This document shows, in pieces, positions 18,325 through 27,610 of a stretch of 64,000 nt of DNA. The DNA lies in the NCBI GenBank assembly GCA_029379225.1, contig JAQYWR010000007.1, positions 113,381 through 177,380 on the forward strand, in the 5' to 3' direction. Numbering within the stretch: position 1 is the first letter of the stretch; each line of letters opens with the position of its first letter. The DNA is from Nostoc sp. S4 (GTDB taxonomy: Bacteria > Cyanobacteriota > Cyanobacteriia > Cyanobacteriales > Nostocaceae). The notes under the pieces are model-generated. The model saw only the letters and a list, made by a program, of their open reading frames with translations. It made no database searches and had not been told where the DNA came from. The translations under genes and the position numbers were made by a program.

Positions 18325-19380
18325 GTGACCGTTCAACTATCCCAACCTGACTTTCAGCGCCTTACCCGCATTGTACAAAATTTATCCGATTTTGCTAATG
18401 TGCGCGAGCGCCGTCGTTTAGTCGCAGATGCCCTAGAAGGTGTCTCCCAAGCAGATATCATGCTGGCGCGTCTAGATTTAGATGGTTCACCAATGGGTGT
18501 TTCTGTAGAAGTTGTGCGCTTTTTAGCCCAGTTTGGGCGGGTTGCTTATGATAGAGAAGCCCTTGCTGTCTTCCTCAACAAAATTCAGGGTTTCACTGGC
18601 GATGAGGATCGAGATTTTATCCTTGAGTTATTTCACAAATATCCCTTGAATGTTCCAGCCAGCCCCAACCGTGTAATCGACAATTGGAAAGGGATGGATA
18701 GCGTGGCTGATGTTAAAGAAAGAATTATTGGGGAGAATACATTACGCGATATTTACATATTAAACTTGGCTCTGGAAGCATCAAAAGCGGTTGTTCATAT
18801 ACAAACTCCGACTGATTTGGGTACAGGTTTCATGATTGCAACTGATTTATTAATGACGAATAATCACGTCATTGATAGTCGGGAAGTAGCAGAAAAAAGT
18901 GATTTTAGCTTCAATTACCAATTGGATATTAACGGTAAAGAATGTCCAAAACAGACTATTGGAGCTTTAAAATGAGGTCTTTTTTATACTAATGAAAAAC
19001 TCGATTATACAGTAGTTAATCTCAAAGACTTACCTGATTTTGGCAAACCCTTAATCTTGAAAAGAAAGCAAATGCGACAAGACGATCGCGTGGCAATAAT
19101 TCAACATCCTGGCGGTCATCTAAAGAAAATTTCGCTCCAGAATAACTTTGTTGCTTACGCCGATAATCAAGTATTACAATACACTACATGTACAGAACGT
19201 GGTTCATCGGGGTCGCCTGTTTTCGATGATGATTTTCAGGTAGTTGGTATTCACCATAGTGGAGGAATGTTACCAGAACCAAGTACGCAACGAAGGTATT
19301 TACGCAATGGAGGTACGAGTGCGATCGCTATATTAAATGATCTGAAAAACAACGCACCAGAAATTTACGCACGATTGTAG
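18325..19380 (+). pseudogene. EAD–trypsin-like serine peptidase effector, split by an in-frame TGA
   Basis: GTG start. Residues about 1–110 form a helical effector-associated domain (GVSVEVVRFLAQFGRVAYD…FLNKIQ), then a trypsin-like peptidase. A TGA at 18973–18975 (codon 217) interrupts it, but the same frame continues without other stops to 19380. The first part holds the catalytic His (codon 181, NNHVI). The second part, read through, supplies Asp (codon 227, KLDYTVV) and Ser (codon 295, RGSSGSPVF). Neither half alone has a full triad. A single C-to-T change of CGA would create this stop. An internal ATG at 19057 could start the second half. It opens a rightward cluster with EAD, MoxR, vWA and VMAP genes, in which such proteases are the proposed effectors. 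Confidence 0.8.
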
Positions 19381-19391
19381 GATTAATTTAG

Positions 19392-20741
19392 ATGGCAGAA
19401 ATTAGTGGACAAATCATCCAAGAATTATCGCGTGTGTTGCAACCATTTATGTGGGATAAGCAACAACGTCGGTCTTATCTTTTTATAGCTTTTGGAACTA
19501 ATGCAAATGTATTAAACCGTCTGGTCTGGGATACACCTGTGGATGTTTTTATTCCCCAAATGGTAAACGAATTAGTAGCATTTGGAGAAATTACCCCTGG
19601 TAAGCCTGCACTTTGTAGTTTATTAGAAGTCATACGTGAAAATGTAGGTGTAGATAAACAGTTAGAAATTGATAATTTGCAGCAAAAAATTATACAAGAA
19701 CTGATAAAAAAAGAAAAACCAAGTTCGTTTTCAAACAACGAACATCCCAGAGCCAAGCAAATGAGCTTCATTGCCCAATTGCGAACCAGTTTGATTAGTG
19801 ACAAACAAGTTTATGATTTATCTCGAAACGAAGAGTTTGCAGAATTTAACTTTATCGGCTTGAAGGAAACTCCCCTAACAGTAGATTTAGTTGCTTTTAC
19901 AAAAGCTGATGGATTGACAGAAAAGCAGATTGTGGATCTACGCGATAAGTTTTTTAATATTACCCAAATTATCTCTTACGATTTTGGTCTCAAACCTCGG
20001 GGAAGAATGCCAAATGCTCTTTTAGGTTTAGTGTTTGAGGATGAATGTCCTAGTTCTTTAGTAGAGTTTATTCAAAAGCAGACCAAAATCTCACACTGGG
20101 AAAGAAGTGCTGTCCTTGTTTCTTGGGTAATCGATATTAAATCTAAGCAAATCCATACCCATAACAATCCAGTTTCATTACTTCCCCCTGTAGTTATTTT
20201 GGAAAGTACGGTATTTCCCGGACTAGACTATTTAAAGTCTTTTGTATCTATCTATCGTTTTCAATCGGTTCATTTAGATAACGATACAAAAATAACTATT
20301 CAGAATTTTAGTAGATTAGAATCAAGATTAGAAGAAATCTATAACATTATCAAAACTATGCCAGAACAACAGTCTAAATATAACTTTCCCAACGCTAAAA
20401 GAGTGCAAATTTTTGAGCAAGTTGAGACTTACATTGACAAGAATAATACTAACGAACAAAATATCAAGCAATCATTGAAAGATTTGAAACAATTGAGCGA
20501 AAAATTACAACAGCAGTATCCCGACGCTACTGAGGAATATGCTGCTGCTATTATTGATGCCGAGTTTAGAGAAATTCAGCGTACCCAACCTCAAAGATGG
20601 CAGAAGATATTGAGTCTTAAACGCCTATGGAACGGTGTGAAGAAAGGTTCTCTCAAAGCAGGTGAGCATTTTGTGGAAGAAACACCTTGGGGTAAAGCAA
20701 TCATTGGCTTCCTTGAGGGTATTACAGATGAGACAGAGTAG
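19392..20741 (+). CDS. EAD-containing protein of the vWA–MoxR system, unknown central module
   Basis: 449 residues, starting 11 bases after the peptidase frame. The N-terminal 90 residues are a helical EAD (SYLFIAFGTN…FIPQMVNELVAFGEITPGKPAL…VIRENVGVD), clearly homologous to that of the next gene. Residues about 125–355 are a module of unknown function (NEEFAEFNFIGLKETPLTVDLV…) almost identical to part of the protein at 23837–26155. The C-terminal 85 residues (AAIIDAEFREI…WNGVKKGSLKAGEHF…GKAIIGFLEG) are a tail I associate with several cyanobacterial regulatory proteins. Probably an adaptor that couples through EAD–EAD contacts; inference from the described conflict systems. Confidence 0.75.
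   Translation: MAEISGQIIQELSRVLQPFMWDKQQRRSYLFIAFGTNANVLNRLVWDTPVDVFIPQMVNELVAFGEITPGKPALCSLLEVIRENVGVDKQLEIDNLQQKIIQELIKKEKPSSFSNNEHPRAKQMSFIAQLRTSLISDKQVYDLSRNEEFAEFNFIGLKETPLTVDLVAFTKADGLTEKQIVDLRDKFFNITQIISYDFGLKPRGRMPNALLGLVFEDECPSSLVEFIQKQTKISHWERSAVLVSWVIDIKSKQIHTHNNPVSLLPPVVILESTVFPGLDYLKSFVSIYRFQSVHLDNDTKITIQNFSRLESRLEEIYNIIKTMPEQQSKYNFPNAKRVQIFEQVETYIDKNNTNEQNIKQSLKDLKQLSEKLQQQYPDATEEYAAAIIDAEFREIQRTQPQRWQKILSLKRLWNGVKKGSLKAGEHFVEETPWGKAIIGFLEGITDETE
19671..20473 (+). repeat. Duplicated coding module, copy 1
   Basis: Nearly identical in DNA to 24464–25218 in the same orientation; differences are scattered single bases plus an extra stretch of about 40–50 bases here (near 19712–19760) and a three-base indel near 20447. 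Both copies are translated in the frame of their host gene. This points to a recent duplication or gene conversion within the cluster. Confidence 0.85.
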
Positions 20742-20798
20742 TAAGTTATTTGAGCATTACTAACATAATAATTAAGGTTTGGTGCATAGATTTAATCG

Positions 20799-21872
20799 AT
20801 GTTTATAAACAGCGAACTAATGCAAAAAATATTACACCTGCTTAGACCCCTGATGGAGAATGAAAGCCAGCGTCGGGGGTATTTATTCAGGGCATTGGGG
20901 ACAAATACACCTGTGCAGTATCGTCTAAATTTGAATGCACCGACCAATGATTTTATTCCTAATTTGGTAAATGAATTACTAATCTTTGGAGAAATTGCTC
21001 CTGGTCAACCTGCATTTTGCACGTTTATTAACGTAATTCGTGAGGATGTTGGCGTAGATATTCAGAGACGTATTGATACAATTATCAGAGAGGTTCAAGG
21101 TACTCAAACATCTCCACATTTGTTATTTGACCTGCTATTGCAAATGGACTTTAAGTCCCAAGCACGGTTAGTTAAAAATGTCATGGAATCTCATCGGACT
21201 GCCGCTTTTTTAATTCATGGTGAACCTTACTGCGGACAGCAAATTTTGGTCAATCGCTTATTCCGTTTGAAACCACAGTGGAAAAATATCTCCCCAATTA
21301 AAATCGACGTAAGTCACAACGGTGCAGGTAGAAGCATCCTTCACCTGTGGCGACAACTTGCAACTTGGTTCGGGTTACCAAAAAATACTGAAGCACAAGA
21401 AATTATCCATAAAATTTGCGATCGCTTTTTAACTCAAGATGTTATTTTAATTTTTTACACCGTGGATTATATGCCACCAAAAGTGCTGGAGGCGTGGTTG
21501 CAAAAATTTTGGGAACCACTGGTGATGCAAGTAGAGAGAAATTGTCATCCCAACCAAAGAGATAAACATTTATTAATGTTTTTGGTAGATAATAGTGGCA
21601 GCGTTTGCAAATCAAATATTCTGCTAGCACAGCAATTTGATGAACCTGCAATTCCTCTGCATTTACCACCTGTTAGTCGCTTTTCGTCAGATGTGTTGGA
21701 TGATTGGATTGATATGGTAACCGCAATCCAGAGTATGCAAATACCTAGCGAGTTAACATCCAGCATATTGTTAAAAAATTCCGATAATGGTATTCCGGGA
21801 TTTGTTTATGAAGAAATTTGCGACCGTTGCGGTCATAATTGGGAAGGAGGTTTGGCGAAATGGTTGATTTAG
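20799..21872 (+). CDS. EAD fused to inactive STAND (iSTAND) domain
   Basis: 357 residues. N-terminal EAD (about 1–100; RRGYLFRALGTN…FIPNLVNELLIFGEIAPGQPAF…VIREDVGVD) matches the preceding protein. The remainder resembles a STAND P-loop ATPase (HGEPYCGQQILVNRLF, IKIDVSHNG, VILIFYTVDYM) but the Walker A GK[ST] is replaced by GQQ, so nucleotide binding is probably lost. 'Inactive STAND' proteins of this type are known from vWA–MoxR conflict systems, where they are thought to relay a signal. It overlaps the start of the MoxR gene by 13 bases, indicating translational coupling. Confidence 0.8.
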   Translation: MFINSELMQKILHLLRPLMENESQRRGYLFRALGTNTPVQYRLNLNAPTNDFIPNLVNELLIFGEIAPGQPAFCTFINVIREDVGVDIQRRIDTIIREVQGTQTSPHLLFDLLLQMDFKSQARLVKNVMESHRTAAFLIHGEPYCGQQILVNRLFRLKPQWKNISPIKIDVSHNGAGRSILHLWRQLATWFGLPKNTEAQEIIHKICDRFLTQDVILIFYTVDYMPPKVLEAWLQKFWEPLVMQVERNCHPNQRDKHLLMFLVDNSGSVCKSNILLAQQFDEPAIPLHLPPVSRFSSDVLDDWIDMVTAIQSMQIPSELTSSILLKNSDNGIPGFVYEEICDRCGHNWEGGLAKWLI

Positions 21873-22774
21873 CAAGCGTACTTACTGCTAATGGCAAACA
21901 ATATTATGCTGGCGAGCTAATTTCACCCCAAGAATGCCAAAAATACGATCTTTCACCTTATTTACCATCATCCGAACTCATCAAAGCTGTTAACCTCGCT
22001 ATTTTCTTGGAAAAACGTCCCTTATTGCTTAAAGGTGAACCTGGATGCGGTAAAACTTGCTTGGCGCAGGCGGTGGCTTATGAATTGGGTTTACCCTACG
22101 AAGCTTGGTATATTAAATCTACAACCAGAGCAAGGGATGGACTTTATACCTACGACGCTGTAGGACGTTTGCACGATGCTCAACTTTCTCGTATGGGGAA
22201 AGCAAAGAATTCTCAAGTAGAGGATTTAGACAATTATATTAAATTGGGGCCATTGGGACGTGCATTTAAAAATCAACAACGCACTGTTGTACTAATTGAT
22301 GAAATAGATAAAGCTGATATTGACTTCCCCAACGATTTGTTGCGAGAGTTGGATGAGCAGAAGTTTACAATTGAAGAAAAGGGAGAAGAAGTAAAAGCAA
22401 ATTATCCTCCCATTGTCTTTGTTACTAGCAACGATGAAAAGGATTTACCTGATGCTTTTCTGCGGCGTTGTCTATTTTATTATATTCAATTTCCTTATGC
22501 ACAATTAGCTGATATTGTCAAATCTCACTTTTCTCAATTTGACTCTGATTTAGTAGAAGCTGCGGTAAAACGTTTTACTCAACTGCGACAAAAAATGGAG
22601 AAAGGTAAAGCTGGTAAAAAAGCTAGTACTAGTGAGTTACTTGATTGGTTTGCAGTGTTGCGGCAATTTCCAAAAGATGAGGTGTTAAGGCAATTAGAAG
22701 GAGAAATACCTTTTCCAGAAATTTTGTTAAAAAAATGGGAAGACCATCTCCGGTATTTAAAGTATGAAACCTGA
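21860..22774 (+). CDS. MoxR-type AAA ATPase
   Basis: Start chosen at ATG 21860, which has a near-perfect Shine-Dalgarno (GGAAGGAGG, 21842–21850) inside the previous gene. The 304-residue protein has Walker A GEPGCGKT (59–66), Walker B VVLIDEID (DEID 147–150), sensor 1 VTSNDEKDLPDAFLRRC with arginine finger, and the AAA lid. MoxR ATPases remodel or activate a vWA-domain partner; the partner gene follows with an 11-base overlap. In the conflict systems described in multicellular bacteria this pair controls an effector such as the trypsin encoded upstream. Confidence 0.92.
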   Translation: MVDLASVLTANGKQYYAGELISPQECQKYDLSPYLPSSELIKAVNLAIFLEKRPLLLKGEPGCGKTCLAQAVAYELGLPYEAWYIKSTTRARDGLYTYDAVGRLHDAQLSRMGKAKNSQVEDLDNYIKLGPLGRAFKNQQRTVVLIDEIDKADIDFPNDLLRELDEQKFTIEEKGEEVKANYPPIVFVTSNDEKDLPDAFLRRCLFYYIQFPYAQLADIVKSHFSQFDSDLVEAAVKRFTQLRQKMEKGKAGKKASTSELLDWFAVLRQFPKDEVLRQLEGEIPFPEILLKKWEDHLRYLKYET

Positions 22775-23942
22775 AGAACTACCACTGCTGGATATTTTTA
22801 ACAGCTTGCGATTGCGACATGGTTTGCCGTTAGGAGTTGAGGAATATTTAGTAGTTATACGTAGTTTAGAAGCAGGTTTTGGAATTAGCAATCGCCACGA
22901 ATTAGAGCAACTTTGCTGTATATTATGGGCAAAATCTGAGGAAGAAAATCATCTAATTCGACGGTTGTTTGACCAGATGTGGCGGCATTCTCCAAGAGAA
23001 TTAAAGCAAGAATATAAAAATAGTACTTCTAATTTACCAACAGATGAGCAATCTTTACTTGATGAGCCATTACCTGATTTAGAGACACTTCCCACGATTA
23101 CTCCAGAACCAGTGCAAGCAGTCCAAGCAGTACGGAGTAGTCGCCGGAACAGAGAGATGAAACGCCCTCGCTACATGCTTTTAACAGAATATTTTCCTGT
23201 TACTAAGCGACAAATGAAGCAATGTTGGCGTTATCTGCGTCGTCCGGTGCGCCAAGGAGTACCCACAGAGTTTGATGTTGAGGCGACGGTGGCAAAAATT
23301 GGGCGTGAAGGTATTTTACTAGAACCTGTATTCATGCCACCGCGTACAAATCGCACTGATTTAGTATTATTAATTGACCATGAAGGCTCAATGGTGCCGT
23401 TTCATGATTTATCCCGACAGTTAGTCGAAACAGCACAACGGGGAGGAAGGTTGAGAACAATTAATGTATTTTATTTTCATGACTATCCGGATGAATATTT
23501 GTATCGTCATCCAGCGATGCTTGATGCCAAGCCTGTTTCTGAAGTATTTAAAGAAATGGGAGAACGGGCAACAGTATTAATTATTAGCGATGCTGGTGCA
23601 GCACGGGGAAATTTTGATCGGGAACGGGTTGATAGCACTAAAGTATGGATTGAGCAGTTACAGCAGTCGGTACGTTATTTTGCTTGGTTAAATCCGATGC
23701 CTAGTGAATGCTGGTCGCAAACTACTGCTGGGCAAATTGCCAATTTTGTGCCGATGTTTGAGATGAGTTCACAGGGAATGAATGCGGCAATTAATGTATT
23801 GCGGGGTCGATATATTGCTGGGGAGGTAATGTACTCATGGCTGATGTCACCACAGATATTAATCAAACACGTGCAGAAAAAATTGCCAAGCGACGGATTG
23901 AAGGGTTTGCCCAGCAATTTGGCGAAGCGCACCACAACTTAG
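22764..23942 (+). CDS. vWA domain protein, partner of MoxR
   Basis: 392 residues. An N-terminal helical part (LPLGVEEYLVVIRSL…LWAKSEEEN), a basic proline-containing linker, then a von Willebrand A domain from about 180. The metal-site motif is partly degenerate: D205-H-E-G-S209 instead of DxSxS, with a later SDAGAARG. It overlaps the MoxR gene by 11 bases. Its 3' end overlaps the next gene by 106 bases; the last 35 residues after GRYI (AGEVMYSWLMSPQ…) are encoded in another frame of the next gene's start and may be recent. Role: metal-dependent protein binding with the MoxR ATPase. Confidence 0.88.
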   Translation: MKPEELPLLDIFNSLRLRHGLPLGVEEYLVVIRSLEAGFGISNRHELEQLCCILWAKSEEENHLIRRLFDQMWRHSPRELKQEYKNSTSNLPTDEQSLLDEPLPDLETLPTITPEPVQAVQAVRSSRRNREMKRPRYMLLTEYFPVTKRQMKQCWRYLRRPVRQGVPTEFDVEATVAKIGREGILLEPVFMPPRTNRTDLVLLIDHEGSMVPFHDLSRQLVETAQRGGRLRTINVFYFHDYPDEYLYRHPAMLDAKPVSEVFKEMGERATVLIISDAGAARGNFDRERVDSTKVWIEQLQQSVRYFAWLNPMPSECWSQTTAGQIANFVPMFEMSSQGMNAAINVLRGRYIAGEVMYSWLMSPQILIKHVQKKLPSDGLKGLPSNLAKRTTT

Positions 23943-26155
23943 CTCGTCATGCTGCTTTTCCCTTGGTACTTACACCTGATTTACTCTACCAAATTTGGGC
24001 AAATTTTGTGCCGCAAGCCCCTTGGACATCTGTGGCACATGTTTTGCTGTCGCGTCTGTGTCGCCAAGTCGGTTATGAAATGTATGAAATGGATATTGCT
24101 GACCGGAATTTGTTGTTGCGGGAATTGAAAGAACAATTTGGTCAGGAACGGTTTGATGAACTGGGGGATTTTTTGCTAGATTATGTAGCGCAGCGACTGA
24201 CTGATGATGATGCAGATACCCAGGATTTGCGGGAAGCTCAAGAGTGGACAGCACTGGCATATACTAAACCCGATGAAGCGGCGCGGGAGTTGGCGCTGAC
24301 GTTAAGTCAGAAGGTGCAGCAGCATGATGTGGGAGAGGTTTTACGTTTGGCTTCGTTAGTGGAGACTTTTTCGGAACCCATGAAGGAGGCGGGCTTTGAG
24401 CCATTGCTTTCATGTGCTAACAATATCAAAAATGCCATTGTAGCAGATAATCAGCAAGAATTAGATAATTTGCAGCAAAAAATTATACAAGAACTGATAA
24501 AACAGCAAATGAGCTTTATTGCCCAATTGCGAACCAGTTTGATTAGTGATAAACAAGTTTATGACTTATCTCAAAACGAAGAGTTTGCAGAATTTAACTT
24601 TATCGGCTTGAAGGAAACTCTCCTAACAGTAGATTTAGTTGCTTTTACAAAAGCTGATGGATTGACCGAAAAGCAGATTGTCGATCTACGTGATAAGTTT
24701 TTTAAGATTACACAAATTGTTTCTTACGATTTTGGCGTCAAACCTCAGGGAAGAATGCCAAATGCTCTTTTAGGTTTAGTTTTTGAAGATGAATGTCCTA
24801 GTTCTTTAATAGAGTTTATTCAAAAGCAAACCAAAATCTCCAACTGGCAAAGAAGTGCTGTCCTTGTTTCTTGGGTAATCGATATTAAATCTAAGCAAAT
24901 CCATACCCATAACAATCCAGTTTCATTAGTTCCCTCTGTATTTATTTTGGAAAGTACGGTATTTCCCGGACTAGACTATTTAAAGTCTTTTATATCTATC
25001 TATCGTTTTCAATCAGTTGATTCAGATAATGATACAAAAGCAAGTATTCAGAATTTTAGGAAATTAGAATCAAGATTAGAAGAAATCTATAACATTATCA
25101 AAACTATGCCAGAGCAACAGTCTAAATATAACTTTCCCAACGCCAAAAGAGTGCAAATTTTTGAGCAAGTTGAAACTTACATTAACAACAATACTAACGA
25201 ACAAAATATCAAGCAATCTCCGATTTCTATTTCTAATAATATTCAACAAGTTGAACAATATTTATCTAATAATGCGTTAATTCCTCTGGAAAAATTATTG
25301 CTGCAAGAGGCTAAAGAGTTAGTTAAGGTCATGCAAAGTGAAATTGATGCTTGTCCTGTAGTAATATCAACGGTTAATCAATCTCAGTGTTTGCAATGTA
25401 TTGAGTACTTGGAAGCAAAAAGTCAACCATTTTTGCAAATCATTGCAAGAATTATTTATCATGACCACAATTCACAGTATATACCATTACTAGTTAGAGC
25501 ATTCAAAATTATTGCTAATCAGGCTTTACCCTCTAAAAATCACTTTCCAGATGAAAAAAGTAGATTTATTAGGCTATATCCTTTAGCACTTGCAATATAT
25601 GTAGTATTTATTTTGGGAGTTCAAGAAAATCGAAACCAGTTACTGAAAGAGATTTTAAGTATTCAACTAAATAGGCAAAAATATTCGCTTCCTAATCTTC
25701 CTTTAACTTCTACTTTGACGTATTTTTATCATTATTCTGAGCCAATATTTAATACGGTTTTAGGCGGTACTTATTTTGTGCCTGTTATTGAACGAATTAA
25801 ACAAGTTCTACTTCCTTGGATTGATGATTTTGTACTTGATGCAGATACCGCCTTCTATCAAGGAGAATTTGTGCTTGGTTTAGGAGATATCGAAGCTGAA
25901 AAACCTGAGTATTTAACAGATGAAAGAATCCTTACATTAAAAGGAGCTTACTTGTATCATCACGAAGCAATTCAGGTTATAAGTGAATTTATACATAATT
26001 CTTCACAATGGCTTCTGGATTTATATCCTTCTCTAGAACAGTTACTTTGGATTTTCGATTCAACGGCTTCAAAACTAGATTCGGATGGTTATGGTCGTAT
26101 GTATGGATTTTGTCGAAATGCCTTTGCAATTTATAGAGGTCAGCGATATTACTGA
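23837..26155 (+). CDS. VMAP-like (vWA–MoxR-associated) protein carrying the duplicated module
   Basis: 772 residues. The N-terminal 200 (RAEKIAKRRIEGFAQQFGEA…AAFPLVLTPDLLYQIW…VAHVLLSRLCRQVGYEMYEMD) are a helical domain I have seen only next to MoxR–vWA pairs. Residues about 210–455 are the module shared with 19392–20741. The C-terminal 300 residues are helical and unrecognised. The third component of such systems is usually a VMAP with variable parts, which fits. GGGGAGG lies about ten bases before the ATG. The gene starts 106 bases inside vWA, which is long for a coupling overlap. Confidence 0.7.
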   Translation: MADVTTDINQTRAEKIAKRRIEGFAQQFGEAHHNLARHAAFPLVLTPDLLYQIWANFVPQAPWTSVAHVLLSRLCRQVGYEMYEMDIADRNLLLRELKEQFGQERFDELGDFLLDYVAQRLTDDDADTQDLREAQEWTALAYTKPDEAARELALTLSQKVQQHDVGEVLRLASLVETFSEPMKEAGFEPLLSCANNIKNAIVADNQQELDNLQQKIIQELIKQQMSFIAQLRTSLISDKQVYDLSQNEEFAEFNFIGLKETLLTVDLVAFTKADGLTEKQIVDLRDKFFKITQIVSYDFGVKPQGRMPNALLGLVFEDECPSSLIEFIQKQTKISNWQRSAVLVSWVIDIKSKQIHTHNNPVSLVPSVFILESTVFPGLDYLKSFISIYRFQSVDSDNDTKASIQNFRKLESRLEEIYNIIKTMPEQQSKYNFPNAKRVQIFEQVETYINNNTNEQNIKQSPISISNNIQQVEQYLSNNALIPLEKLLLQEAKELVKVMQSEIDACPVVISTVNQSQCLQCIEYLEAKSQPFLQIIARIIYHDHNSQYIPLLVRAFKIIANQALPSKNHFPDEKSRFIRLYPLALAIYVVFILGVQENRNQLLKEILSIQLNRQKYSLPNLPLTSTLTYFYHYSEPIFNTVLGGTYFVPVIERIKQVLLPWIDDFVLDADTAFYQGEFVLGLGDIEAEKPEYLTDERILTLKGAYLYHHEAIQVISEFIHNSSQWLLDLYPSLEQLLWIFDSTASKLDSDGYGRMYGFCRNAFAIYRGQRYY
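24464..25218 (+). repeat. Duplicated coding module, copy 2
   Basis: Second copy of the segment at 19671–20473, same strand, 4.8 kb away, in frame with its host gene. Divergence is low and spread evenly, including synonymous changes. Confidence 0.85.
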
Positions 26156-26206
26156 GCAATTCTCAATTACTAGGTTAACTTAATCTAAATTAATAGAAAT
26201 TGTTTT

Positions 26207-26536
26207 ATGGAAACACTAAACTATCGTGAAGTAGTGCAAGAAATCATCAGATCGCACTCCCAGAATTCTTTTAATGATGACACTGAAGTGCAAATTCTTG
26301 TTGATGTAGAACGAGACCATTATCTAGTGATGATGGTCGGTTGGTATGGTCAACGACGAGAATATGGGAGCCTGATTCACATTGATATTAAAGATGGCAA
26401 AATTTGGATTCAAAGTGATGGAACTGAAACCGGAGTCGCTAATGAATTAGTTGAAGCTGGAGTTCCAAAAAAGGATATTGTCTTGGCTTTCAAATCTGCC
26501 TTTAAAAGACAGTTTACTGAATATGCTGTCAGCTAA
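26207..26536 (+). CDS. xisI: XisI family protein without XisH
   Basis: 109 residues with the family's constant core: ERDHYLVMMVGWYGQRREYGS, HIDIKDGKIWIQSDGTE, ANELVEAGVPKKDIVL and C-terminal KRQFTEYAV. XisI was named as a controlling factor for excision of the fdxN element during heterocyst differentiation, and is normally encoded just after xisH, a nuclease-fold protein. No xisH is present here; the upstream neighbour is the VMAP-like gene 51 bases away. It may be a solitary regulator or immunity-type partner, or the survivor of an xisHI pair. Confidence 0.9.
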   Translation: METLNYREVVQEIIRSHSQNSFNDDTEVQILVDVERDHYLVMMVGWYGQRREYGSLIHIDIKDGKIWIQSDGTETGVANELVEAGVPKKDIVLAFKSAFKRQFTEYAVS

Positions 26537-26641
26537 ACATTTAAACTCATTGATAAAATAAAGCATAATCTTAAAGCTGCGATCGCTCCCCTAAAGGAGA
26601 GCTATTAAGCTCCACGAGGTACTACCTTCATTCGCTCTAAC

Positions 26642-27475
26642 TCATGGTTTGCGACCTACACTCAACACCGCAGAAGAAGGAATTTCAATCCCATCATCTG
26701 TAGCGTACTTCTTCGCTCGCTCGATAATCGCGTTCTCGATATCTTGGCGTTGCTGTCCGGTTTGCATTGACAGAATCGACCCAAGGCGTGCCGAACTTGC
26801 AATAATCGTTGGCATCACATCCTCTGGTCTAGAGAAAGTCCATTTGATAGGCAATTCAGTGACAGACACCAATGTGAATCCGCTGGCGCTCAAGGTCTTT
26901 TTGCACTCATCGGGGTCGCCGAAACGAAATAGCGGTGGCGCTGGAGGTAGATTCACATCCATCGTGCCATAAGTCTGCACTGTTCCCAGAATCAAGTCCA
27001 TGAAAGGATTGTGTGCTGGCGGTGTCCAGCAAGTAAAGGCATAGTAGCCTCCCGGTTTGAGGACTCGCAAAGACTCGGCAATCGCTGTTTCTGGATTGGG
27101 GAAATGGAGAATGCCAAAGTTACATACGACCGCCTCAAACTCACCAGACTCGAAGTGAAGATTCTCGGCGTCCCCAACTTGAAATTCCGCTTCCGGACAT
27201 CGCGACCGGGCAATGACCAACATATTCTCGCTATAGTCTAATCCAGTAACTATAGCCCCACGTTTTACTGCGTCAGCACTGAGCCAGCCGGTGCCGCAGG
27301 CGACATCCAGCAATCGCATACCAGCTCTGGCTTCTACGCCATCCAATATGGCTTTATTCACCTGAGACGTTACCTGAGCGGCGATCGCTCGATCGTAGCC
27401 TTGTGCGACCTTAGAGAATCCGTCACGCTCAAACTGCTTAAATGCCTCACTATCAATAGGAGGGTCATTGGTCAT
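26642..27475 (-). CDS. Class I SAM-dependent methyltransferase
   Basis: 277 residues starting after a strong GAGGAAAGGAG Shine-Dalgarno. Motif I is LLDVACGTGWLSADA, followed by GLDYSENML, the QVGDAENLHF loop and VLKPGGYYAFTCW. This is a type-11 (UbiE-like) methyltransferase; methyl acceptor unknown. It is convergent with xisI across a short spacer that contains a GCTCC/GGAG-type hairpin near 26585–26602. The coding sequence is richer in G and C than its neighbours, so lateral origin is possible. Confidence 0.87.
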   Translation of the reverse strand: MTNDPPIDSEAFKQFERDGFSKVAQGYDRAIAAQVTSQVNKAILDGVEARAGMRLLDVACGTGWLSADAVKRGAIVTGLDYSENMLVIARSRCPEAEFQVGDAENLHFESGEFEAVVCNFGILHFPNPETAIAESLRVLKPGGYYAFTCWTPPAHNPFMDLILGTVQTYGTMDVNLPPAPPLFRFGDPDECKKTLSASGFTLVSVTELPIKWTFSRPEDVMPTIIASSARLGSILSMQTGQQRQDIENAIIERAKKYATDDGIEIPSSAVLSVGRKP

Positions 27476-27610
27476 TGTTTAGCTCCTTTCCTCTATGAAA
27501 AAATATAGCACCTGCCTAAGTCCTATATGCTTATAAGAAAGAAACAGTACTAACTAAATAGCCTGACGCCCATACAACCAATTTATGTGTAGAAAGGCGA
27601 TCGACTAAAT

